A DNA stretch of 5,130 nucleotides from Methanosarcina sp. Lineage in GTDB: Archaea; Halobacteriota; Methanosarcinia; Methanosarcinales; Methanosarcinaceae. Positions 1 to 5,130 of the stretch are shown here, in pieces. Position 1 is the first letter of the stretch. Every line of letters begins with the position of its first letter. A model generated the notes under the pieces. That model was not told the DNA's origin. It did no database searches and saw nothing but the letters and a program-made list of their open reading frames with translations. The stretch is from positions 1,451-6,580 of the forward strand of contig DUIO01000062.1 in assembly GCA_013330315.1 (NCBI GenBank). Direction: 5' to 3'. The position numbers and the translations under genes are program-made.

Positions 1-261
1 GATTGGTACGACAAAAACGGCAAGTTGCAGGGCAATACTCCTTATGCAACAATCACAATTAAAGGCAGTACTCTCCCTGACAACAGGTACTATGAGCTCA
101 ATGTAACAGATCTCGTAAAAGAATATACAGCTGGAAAATATGAGAATACGGGATTCTTTATAAAAGCTCAAAGTGAAAGCAATAACTATATTGCATTCTA
201 CAGCAATGACTGCGGAAACAAAACTCAGTTGCCAAAGCTTCAAATAGCATACAGCAGCTAA
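1..261 (+). CDS. C-terminal end of a disaggregatase-related repeat / DNRLRE-type surface protein (5' partial)
   Basis: The reading frame is open from the first base and stops with TAA at 259-261, so 86 residues are visible and the start lies left of the window. The visible part reads as one beta-rich module: a DWYDKNG opening, then LPDNRYYELNVTDLV (about residues 25-39), KYENTGFFIKA (46-56), NNYIAFYSND (61-70) and a final PKLQIAY. This pattern is typical of the disaggregatase-related repeat, a DNRLRE/CBM96-like carbohydrate-associated domain found in Methanosarcina surface proteins. In that genus disaggregatase attacks the methanochondroitin matrix that holds cells in packets. Only a C-terminal module is visible, so catalytic activity cannot be claimed; this could be a carbohydrate-binding or structural domain. 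No C-terminal membrane anchor is present. A terminator-like hairpin follows 28 bases after the stop. Confidence 0.85.
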   Translation, partial: DWYDKNGKLQGNTPYATITIKGSTLPDNRYYELNVTDLVKEYTAGKYENTGFFIKAQSESNNYIAFYSNDCGNKTQLPKLQIAYSS

Positions 262-289
262 AATGCCTAGATATCTTAAGAAATATTCT

Positions 290-348
290 AAAAAGCAGGA
301 TATAGGATAGATTAATGCAGGATAATTAATATCCAATCTCTGCTTTTT
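290..348 (+). terminator. Long interrupted hairpin after the disaggregatase-repeat gene
   Basis: The outer arms AAAAAGCAG (290-298) and CTGCTTTTT (340-348) are perfect 9-base complements. Inside them a second stem pairs GGAT (305-308) with ATCC (331-334) and ATTAAT (311-316) with ATTAAT (325-330), leaving an 8-base loop and small internal bulges. The 3' arm ends in five Ts and more T-rich sequence follows. The position just after the stop at 261 suggests transcript 3' end formation or protection. Archaeal termination depends mainly on T tracts, so the stem may act in RNA stability rather than in termination itself. Confidence 0.6.
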
Positions 349-349
349 G

Positions 350-540
350 GAATAAATATTTTAAACTTTTCTTATATTCCTGCCTTAATTTTTATCTCTA
401 TTATTTGCTGCTGTGTATTTACCTTAGTTTATTTTATTCATTTTATCTATATATCCTCACGATCTTCTCTTTTAATCATCTTTCTTATTTCTTTTTTTCA
501 TTTCGTTTTACTTTTTTCGCTTCATTTTTTCTTATATGTT
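350..540 (+). terminator. T/C-rich tract with repeated T runs, likely termination zone
   Basis: This stretch is strongly pyrimidine-biased on the plus strand: 51 of the 60 bases at 481-540 are T or C. Runs of seven Ts (492-498) and six Ts (512-517 and 525-530) lie close together. Archaeal RNA polymerase terminates at such U-tracts, so this is a plausible back-up terminator for the gene ending at 261. No convincing open frame was found on either strand; minus-strand starts here run into stops within a few codons. Confidence 0.45.
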
Positions 541-604
541 CAGAAATCTCTTTCTTGAAGTTGATTGTTGTACGTTATTAACTATTACAAAAATTTATTT
601 TAAC

Positions 605-625
605 ACAAAGGCTTTTATCCTTTGT
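605..625. repeat. Small perfect hairpin in the intergenic region
   Basis: ACAAAGG (605-611) and CCTTTGT (619-625) form a 7-base perfect stem around the 7-base loop CTTTTAT. It sits in a region without a gene. It could be an RNA structure or a protein-binding dyad. Nothing nearby decides between these, and a 7-base stem can occur by chance. Confidence 0.3.
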
Positions 626-801
626 AGAAATCTCTTATTGGGGTGAGAAGAACCTGATTTCTTCAAAAGAGGATGCTGTCCAAATAAGTTAAAAGTTCAC
701 GGTGAGAATAACTTTATATCTGTCGGTTTCGAATTCAGGATATCTTCCTGGTAAAAATTTTCCTCTAGCTATAAATTATTGTGTCCATGTTATAAGGATA
801 A

Positions 802-818
802 AGTTAACACTGAGAAGA
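802..818 (+). promoter_or_regulatory. 17-base motif copy 1
   Basis: AGTTAACACTGAGAAGA, exactly the same as the minus-strand sequence at 3851-3867. A TATA-like CTATAAAT lies about 30 bases upstream (769-776), a spacing similar to that of the other copy. The sequences around the two copies are not clearly related. Confidence 0.4.
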
Positions 819-945
819 AATATAAAATTTTCAGACTTTTCCCTTACAGTTAAAGGTGTTTTAATGACGTTAAGCCAAATCATTCCGGTTAAGAAAAAAC
901 AATTTACATACAGGTTAATACCTGAGCCGGACTATCTATCACTTT

Positions 946-961
946 CAAAAGGATTTATATA
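946..961 (+). promoter_or_regulatory. Archaeal promoter (BRE + TATA box) for the flippase gene
   Basis: CAAAAGGA (946-953) is a purine-rich BRE-like element directly followed by TTTATATA (954-961), very close to the methanogen TATA consensus. Transcription would be expected about 25 bases downstream, near 985, leaving a leader of about 85 bases before the flippase start at 1071. Leaders of this length are common in Methanosarcina. No other box as good is seen between here and 1071. Confidence 0.6.
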
Positions 962-1063
962 TAAAGTACTAATTAATGATCTCACTGTGTTACCGAAGAG
1001 ATTTTTGCGCGACAGTTTTACAAATTCCTTTAATTAAAAACGGAAAAGTGGCAGTTCTTTTTA

Positions 1064-1070
1064 GGGTGAT
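1064..1070 (+). promoter_or_regulatory. Ribosome-binding site of the flippase gene
   Basis: GGGTGAT contains GGTGAT, which is complementary to the AUCACC part of the archaeal 16S rRNA 3' end. It directly touches the ATG at 1071 and lies three bases before the second ATG at 1074. The spacing slightly favours 1074 as the true start, which would change the protein by one methionine only. Confidence 0.6.
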
Positions 1071-2543
1071 ATGATGTCATATCAAAAGTTTGCAAGGGAT
1101 GTAGGTTTTATAGGAATGGTCCAGATACTTACAAGCCTGAGCACCTTTTTTTTACTCCCTATTATCACGAAAACTCTTGGAGCATATGACTACGGACTCT
1201 GGGCACAGATCAATATTACAGTCTCCTTAATATCTTCTCTTGCATTGATGGGGCTTTCAATGAGTTTCGTTAGATTTTTATCTTCCGAAACGGATAAGAA
1301 AAAAATAAGGGAAGCAGTATATTCTATTCTTTTCTTTGTTACCGTATCAGGTTTTCTGGCTTCATCCGTATTATATGTATTTGCAGAACCACTTGCAACT
1401 TTCGGTTTTAAAGACCCTCAAGCAGCTTACTTTATCCAGGCAGGTTCCCTCCTGATCCTTATGAATGCAGTTGAATCCATATCTCTTTTTTACTTCAGAG
1501 TGTTCAGGCAAATTGACAAATTCTCTTATTTTACACTTTTTGAAACCTTTGGGAAACTGTTGTTTATATTGATTTTACTTAAAATGGGATATGGGCTTCT
1601 CGGAGTGATAGCCGCTACTTTAATGGTCCAGGGTCTGATTTTCTTAATTACGCTCATTACTATAATATTACAGATTGGACTATTCATACCACGGTTTACT
1701 TATATCAGAGAATATCTGCAGTTTTCTCTCCCGTTAACCCCAAACGCACTTATCAGATGGGTCACGGAGTCAAGTGACAGATATATGGTCACTTATTTCC
1801 TCGGTCTCAGCAGTGTGGGTGTTTACACCGCAGCATGTTCAATTGGAAACCTTATCCAGCTGTTTGTAAGTCCGCTTCAGCTTATTCTCTTTCCTGAGCT
1901 TTCGAAGCTATTTGATGAGGACAAGATGGATGAAGTAAGGATTTACATGTCTCATTCTCTGAGGTATTTCCTTATTATTGCTATCCCGGCGGTTTTTGGA
2001 CTCTCATCCCTTGCAAAGCCTTTGCTTGGGGTTCTTACCACTCAGGATTTTATTTCCGGCTGGCTGGTAATTCCTATTATTGCTTTTGCCGGGCTTATGG
2101 CAGGAATATTCCAGATATTTGTCAATACAATGTTCCTTATTAAAGAAACGAAACCTGCCACTTATATTAATATCATTGCCGCGGTTTCAAATGTATTGAT
2201 AAACCTTATTCTCATACCGTCAGTAGGCATAATCGGTGCTGCTATTTCCACTCTCGTTTCCTATTTTTTTATGGCTACATTCTGCGTGCATATCTCGTTA
2301 AAACATTTTAAACTCGATTTCTATTATCTGGACATTGCAAAAAGTATTCTATCATCCATGGCGATGTACTTTTTTGTTTCCAGTTTTGCGATCTCAGGTA
2401 TACTTGAACTTTTCGAGGCAGCAGCTGCAGGCACGCTTATTTATGTCGTTGTAATGTTCCTTGTGGGAGGGTTTACTGACCATGAGATGTCCTTAATAAA
2501 AAGATATTTATTCAGGTCTGAGGCGAGCCCAAACAGCAAATGA
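1071..2543 (+). CDS. Polysaccharide / oligosaccharide flippase (Wzx-like, MOP superfamily)
   Basis: This is a 490-residue polytopic membrane protein expected to move lipid-linked oligosaccharides across the cytoplasmic membrane. It opens with YQKFARDVGFIGMVQIL, the usual start of this family, where the first helix follows a short cytoplasmic tail. About 14 hydrophobic segments can be read, near residues 12-32, 44-66, 83-105, 118-142, 157-176, 178-202, 215-232, 240-272, 297-318, 328-354, 364-383, 386-408, 422-443 and 449-469. The pattern LGAYDYGLWAQ (36-46) after helix 1, the central SSDRYMVTYFLGLSSVGVY (234-252) and IGIIGAAIST-like residues 385-394 are typical of RfbX/Wzx proteins. The length is normal and the frame intact. 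The start is 1071 or 1074, set by the GGGTGAT site just before it. The gene has its own promoter and converges on the ATP-grasp gene. The carried glycan cannot be predicted. Confidence 0.88.
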   Translation: MMSYQKFARDVGFIGMVQILTSLSTFFLLPIITKTLGAYDYGLWAQINITVSLISSLALMGLSMSFVRFLSSETDKKKIREAVYSILFFVTVSGFLASSVLYVFAEPLATFGFKDPQAAYFIQAGSLLILMNAVESISLFYFRVFRQIDKFSYFTLFETFGKLLFILILLKMGYGLLGVIAATLMVQGLIFLITLITIILQIGLFIPRFTYIREYLQFSLPLTPNALIRWVTESSDRYMVTYFLGLSSVGVYTAACSIGNLIQLFVSPLQLILFPELSKLFDEDKMDEVRIYMSHSLRYFLIIAIPAVFGLSSLAKPLLGVLTTQDFISGWLVIPIIAFAGLMAGIFQIFVNTMFLIKETKPATYINIIAAVSNVLINLILIPSVGIIGAAISTLVSYFFMATFCVHISLKHFKLDFYYLDIAKSILSSMAMYFFVSSFAISGILELFEAAAAGTLIYVVVMFLVGGFTDHEMSLIKRYLFRSEASPNSK

Positions 2544-2584
2544 CCTTCCTTCTCCTGATACGAAATAAATATAACTTAGCTTGC

Positions 2585-2618
2585 CCTGAGTTTTAAATAG
2601 ACCCCACAAATTCTCAGG
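2585..2618. terminator. Inverted repeat in the convergent spacer, possible shared terminator
   Basis: CCTGAG (2585-2590) and CTCAGG (2613-2618) are complementary. The stem can be extended by TTT (2591-2593) with AAA (2608-2610) if a two-base bulge is allowed. It lies between two genes that end towards each other (stops at 2543 and 2647), where a bidirectional 3' end would be expected. The loop is long and no strong T run follows on either side, so support is modest. Confidence 0.3.
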
Positions 2619-2646
2619 TTATTGCTTCATATGATATTTCAGTTGA

Positions 2647-3807
2647 TCAAAGAAGCTTTCTGGTTGCTTCTTTAAGCATATCCATGCTGTCCTTCAAAAA
2701 TGGTTTTATGTCTTTTCTATCGTAGACTGCAAAATAAGTTTTATCTGATTCTATAATATTCTTTAAAAAAGTCCTTACATATCTCTTTTGCATTATCAGA
2801 TTCCTTATTTCATGTTTCAGGTACAAAAAGTGGATAATCTTATTTTTCATCTGTACCTGTGGATTTACTTTTTCTCCCAATGCATCCAGGTATTGCGAGT
2901 AATGCAAGTTTACTCCGGAAAGGTTCCCTACCCTGTGCCACATCATCGAACGAAGGTTTATCTCCATAAGCTTGTATTTTTTGTCCCTTGCATCATATTT
3001 AAACTCAGGCTGTGCAATTCCTTTTATATTCATACCGTTCAGGAGAAGTCTTCCCTGCAAAAGCACTTCTTCAGATCCTTCATTTGAAGCAGCTGAAAAT
3101 ACTCCGAAATTGTCAGGGTATTGAGATAATTTCTTTCCGGTCCATTCATTAAGAATTTTGCCTTTCTGATCTCTATATCCTATGTAAGCATATATGCAGC
3201 TCCCGTTTCCGGGAATAACCTCTGAAGCCAGGAATTTAATCCCAGATTCCAGGTAGCCTTCGATTTCTTTCTTTATTTCTTCCAGGTCCTCGGGATTGTC
3301 TATTTCCCTATTTCTAAAAACTTTCCTTTTGAGGTCTTCTCTTTTGCTTGGTTTCAACAGAATAGGAAACTGGATAGTTTCGATATTTTCCATATCCTCT
3401 TTTTTCTGAAGAAGAACTGTTTTAGGATATGGCACTCCAAGTTTTTCACAATAAGAGTACTGGATATATTTATCGAGGCAGGTAGTTAGGTTTTCATAAT
3501 TAAAGGGTAAAAAGCAAAAGGAATGGATTTCAGAATAAATAATGTGCAGATTTTCTAACTGCAAGTCATCAGTAGGAAATATGATTATTTTTCTGTACTC
3601 TTTATGAAGCTCCTCAATTTCCCTATAAAGATTTTCCGGAGTTTTATCAATAAGCACAAACTTCTTTACTTTATTACTATAAGAAGCAAGTTCTCTGGAA
3701 TATCCAAAAAGAACAATTTCTTCTATTTTTTTCTCGTATAATTCCTGAATAATTGAATATCCATTGACATATCCGCCCAGGACAAGCGCACAGTCATCTT
3801 TCTTCAT
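2647..3807 (-). CDS. ATP-grasp domain ligase of unknown substrate (COG3919-like)
   Basis: This 386-residue soluble protein has the architecture of ATP-grasp carboxylate-amine (or thiol) ligases, which activate a carboxylate as an acyl phosphate and join it to a nucleophile. An N-terminal Rossmann-like pre-ATP-grasp domain starts with ALVLGGYVNGYSII (7-20). LDKYIQYSYCEKLGVPYPKT (111-130) is the usual entry to the ATP-grasp fold. FPILLKP (147-153) carries the ATP-binding Lys152, and SEVIPG (195-200) lines the nucleotide site. GIAQPEFKYD (263-272) and LMEINLR (280-286) give the metal ligands Glu268, Glu282 and Asn284 together with Arg286. The C-terminal part (about 320-386) is basic and helical, with no known function. 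All core residues are present, so the enzyme is probably active. The start ATG has GAGG five bases upstream (3813-3816). The neighbouring flippase and epimerase suggest glycan decoration with an amide or amino acid, but this is inference. Confidence 0.82.
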   Translation of the reverse strand: MKKDDCALVLGGYVNGYSIIQELYEKKIEEIVLFGYSRELASYSNKVKKFVLIDKTPENLYREIEELHKEYRKIIIFPTDDLQLENLHIIYSEIHSFCFLPFNYENLTTCLDKYIQYSYCEKLGVPYPKTVLLQKKEDMENIETIQFPILLKPSKREDLKRKVFRNREIDNPEDLEEIKKEIEGYLESGIKFLASEVIPGNGSCIYAYIGYRDQKGKILNEWTGKKLSQYPDNFGVFSAASNEGSEEVLLQGRLLLNGMNIKGIAQPEFKYDARDKKYKLMEINLRSMMWHRVGNLSGVNLHYSQYLDALGEKVNPQVQMKNKIIHFLYLKHEIRNLIMQKRYVRTFLKNIIESDKTYFAVYDRKDIKPFLKDSMDMLKEATRKLL

Positions 3808-3850
3808 ATAATCCTCTTTTATCTTGAGTTTAGAATTTTGAATTTTTTCC

Positions 3851-3867
3851 TCTTCTCAGTGTTAACT
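3851..3867 (-). promoter_or_regulatory. 17-base motif copy 2, upstream of the ATP-grasp gene
   Basis: On the minus strand this reads AGTTAACACTGAGAAGA, identical to 802-818 on the plus strand. It ends 43 bases before the ATP-grasp start and lies where transcription would begin if either nearby TATA-like sequence is used. It could be an operator, a conserved leader element or a remnant of a dispersed repeat. Confidence 0.4.
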
Positions 3868-3886
3868 ATTAGTATATATGTATCAT

Positions 3887-3894
3887 GTATATAA
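3887..3894 (-). promoter_or_regulatory. Candidate TATA box for the ATP-grasp gene
   Basis: The minus strand reads TTATATAC here, and a second TATA-like sequence, CATATATACT, lies at 3871-3880. Either would place transcription start near 3866 or 3850, giving a leader of roughly 45-60 bases. Neither has a clear purine-rich BRE upstream, so the choice between them is open. The presence of a promoter fits the 390-base gap that separates this gene from the epimerase gene. Confidence 0.35.
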
Positions 3895-3932
3895 TGGCAT
3901 GAGTATCCTATCTGCTTACCTCTTCTCTTCGA

Positions 3933-3948
3933 ATAGAACAAATTCTAT
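3933..3948. repeat. Dyad in the spacer between the epimerase and ATP-grasp genes
   Basis: ATAGAA (3933-3938) and TTCTAT (3943-3948) form an inverted repeat with a 4-base centre, CAAA. It lies about 40 bases upstream of the candidate TATA box of the ATP-grasp gene, where an archaeal regulator could bind. The 390-base spacer (3808-4197) is otherwise AT-rich and holds no convincing gene; a plus-strand frame of 23 codons at 4044-4115 has no supporting signal. Confidence 0.25.
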
Positions 3949-4132
3949 ACAATAAATTTTATTCCGGGCAAATTTATCCTTTTTCTTTCTGGATTTGTAA
4001 TTTGCTTTCTAATCGTGATTACATACTCAGACCAGAATACCAGATGCGAGAGGATTGGAGTAACTGTAATAGTGGAAAAAGTAACTATAGAAAATCGTTT
4101 AAAATTGGGGCTTGAATGCATATTGGGATTTT

Positions 4133-4155
4133 AAAAAGAAAAGTGAGGAAGAAGG
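4133..4155 (-). terminator. Pyrimidine/T-rich tract after the epimerase gene
   Basis: On the minus strand all but one of these 23 bases are C or T, ending in CTTTTCTTTTT-like runs, and the tract begins 43 bases past the epimerase stop. This is a plausible archaeal U-tract terminator, and it supports separate transcription of the epimerase and ATP-grasp genes. Confidence 0.4.
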
Positions 4156-4197
4156 TTTAATTAGGCACTACGAATGACAATATCTGTTCTCAGTATA

Positions 4198-5130
4198 TTA
4201 TTTGTTTTCTGCAAGTAGTATTCTGGCTGTTTCTCTTACACTTGTCTCTGATGTATAAGCAGGTTTCCAGCCTATAGATTTTAATTTTTCAATATCGAGC
4301 CTCATCTTCGGTACATCGCCTTTCCAGCCCCTGCTCCCTCCGGTATATGTGAACTCCACATTCGAAAGCCCCATTTCTTCTACAACGATTTTTCCTATCC
4401 CGGTGGCGCTGATAGTATCTTCAGATCCTATATTGAAAATATTTACCTCTTCTTTACTTTTCTCGATCGCAAAAAGTATTGCGTTAACGCATTCGGATAC
4501 ATGCAGATAGGATTTTTCCTGCTTTCCGTCTCCGAGAATCTCGAGACTTTTGGGATTTTCCTTCAGTTTCTTTATGAAATCAACTGTAATTCCATGTGTG
4601 CTCCTGGGTCCTACAATATTTGCAAAACGGAAAATCCATGCCTGTATGTCAAAGGTATGAGAATACGAAGTAACAAGGGCTTCGCAGGCAAGCTTTGAAG
4701 CTCCATAGAGGGATATGGGTATAAGAGGACCATAGTCTTCCGGAGTGGGCATAACTTTCGCTTCTCCGTAAACTGTGGATGTGGAAGTAAATGCAATCTT
4801 TTTTGAACCGCTTTTTCTCATAGCTTCGAGAAGGTTATAGGTTGCCAGGATATTCTGGTCAAAATGGACCCTGGTATCCGAAACTCCGAGTTTGACATCA
4901 GGATTTGCAGCTACATGGCAGACCAGGTCGACTTCCTTACAGGCGTTTTCAATCGCTTCGGGGTCAAGAAGATCTCCTTTTACAAATGAAAGATCAGGAT
5001 TTTCAAGCTGGTGCTCTATAAATTCCATTTTGCCGGAACTGAGGTTATCGAAAATAATAACCTTATTTCCTTTTTCTAACAAGAGGTCTACCAGGTTGCT
5101 CCCTATGAAACCGGCTCCTCCGGTTACTAG
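4198..5130 (-). CDS. NAD-dependent sugar-nucleotide epimerase, UDP-glucose 4-epimerase type (5' partial)
   Basis: The frame is open from the right edge of the window and gives 310 visible residues; only a few N-terminal residues are missing. It is an extended short-chain dehydrogenase that would epimerise UDP-sugars in the cytoplasm by transient oxidation at C4. Visible positions: the NAD-binding TGGAGFIGSN (3-12), FDNLSSG (27-33), GDLLD (52-56), HVAANPD (72-78), the catalytic-triad segment FTSTSTVYGE (114-123) with Thr117 in the usual Ser/Thr place, YGASK (142-146) with Tyr142 and Lys146, FRFANIVGPR (167-176), GDGKQEKSYLHV (200-211) and RGWKGDVP (267-274). The length matches the family. A TTG at 5082 could be mistaken for a start, but the glycine-rich loop lies upstream of it, so the true start is outside the window. 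The exact substrate (UDP-Glc, UDP-GlcNAc or UDP-GlcA) cannot be read from the sequence; I give no symbol, although a galE label would be usual. Confidence 0.88.
   Translation of the reverse strand, partial: LVTGGAGFIGSNLVDLLLEKGNKVIIFDNLSSGKMEFIEHQLENPDLSFVKGDLLDPEAIENACKEVDLVCHVAANPDVKLGVSDTRVHFDQNILATYNLLEAMRKSGSKKIAFTSTSTVYGEAKVMPTPEDYGPLIPISLYGASKLACEALVTSYSHTFDIQAWIFRFANIVGPRSTHGITVDFIKKLKENPKSLEILGDGKQEKSYLHVSECVNAILFAIEKSKEEVNIFNIGSEDTISATGIGKIVVEEMGLSNVEFTYTGGSRGWKGDVPKMRLDIEKLKSIGWKPAYTSETSVRETARILLAENK

Larger units (their letters stand above)
541..945. other. Intergenic stretch without a convincing gene; possible decayed sequence
   Basis: No RNA gene or recognisable protein was found here. 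On the plus strand a frame of 111 codons opens with GTG at 702 and runs to 1037. It has no ribosome-binding site before the GTG, resembles no family I know, and contains the archaeal promoter assigned to the downstream gene. I therefore treat it as probably non-coding, although a small hypothetical protein cannot be excluded. On the minus strand a frame from 931 to 689 is open apart from one in-frame TAA (776-778). Its last part reads LPGRYPEFETDRYKVILTVN, which has a protein-like look and could be a gene remnant. The sequence at 668-690 resembles an insertion-sequence end. Confidence 0.4.

Noticed and set aside
626..662. Inverted repeat AGAAATC / GATTTCT with a 23-base loop
   Set aside because: A 7-base stem with so long a loop is expected by chance in AT-rich sequence.
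702..1037. Open frame of 111 codons starting with GTG on the plus strand
   Set aside because: It has no ribosome-binding site, no recognisable family or motif, and it overlaps the strong promoter of the flippase gene. It is mentioned in the intergenic entry rather than called as a gene.
2788..3087. Plus-strand open frame of 99 codons
   Set aside because: It lies wholly inside the well-supported ATP-grasp gene on the other strand and has no family features.
4044..4115. A 23-codon plus-strand frame in the spacer
   Set aside because: It is too short, has no convincing ribosome-binding site and resembles nothing known.
4501..4796. Two short open frames, one on each strand
   Set aside because: Both are out-of-frame readings within the epimerase gene, whose motifs are intact in its own frame.
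5080..5082. TTG as a start codon for the epimerase
   Set aside because: The frame continues upstream to the window edge and contains the NAD-binding TGGAGFIG loop, so translation must start beyond 5130.

Overview
The window looks like a piece of a Methanosarcina-type archaeal chromosome. I base this on four things: a disaggregatase-related repeat (DNRLRE-type) surface-protein C-terminus, a family expanded in Methanosarcina; AT-rich long intergenic regions; a TTTATATA-type archaeal TATA box; and ribosome-binding sites (GGGTGAT, GAGG) that fit the archaeal 16S 3' end. The genus is a recognition from memory and was not checked by a search. No RNA genes, CRISPR array or complete mobile element were found.

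Layout. Positions 1-261 (+) are the last 86 codons of a large secreted or surface protein whose start lies left of the window. It is followed by a long terminator-like hairpin (290-348) and a T/C-rich stretch (about 350-540). Positions 540-1070 have no convincing gene. They hold a small hairpin, a short sequence resembling an insertion-sequence end, an open frame of 111 codons that is probably not a gene, and a good archaeal promoter (946-961). That promoter probably drives the next gene, a polytopic polysaccharide flippase (1071-2543, +). A 103-base convergent spacer separates it from an ATP-grasp ligase on the minus strand (2647-3807). Upstream of the ligase is a 390-base AT-rich spacer. Beyond it is an NAD-dependent sugar epimerase of the GalE type (4198-5130, minus), which lacks only a few N-terminal residues at the window edge.

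How the genes fit together. An epimerase that interconverts nucleotide sugars, a flippase that moves lipid-linked glycans across the membrane, and an ATP-grasp ligase that could add an amide or amino-acid group form a plausible edge of a cell-surface polysaccharide region. The carbohydrate-matrix-associated repeat protein fits the same setting. The cooperation is inferred from proximity: the genes are in three or four separate transcription units, not one operon.

The least expected signal is a 17-base exact match, AGTTAACACTGAGAAGA, present once on each strand (802-818 plus; 3851-3867 minus). Each copy lies upstream of a gene and downstream of a TATA-like sequence. I do not see a clearly new biological system in the window; the ATP-grasp enzyme of unknown substrate and this shared motif are the best leads.
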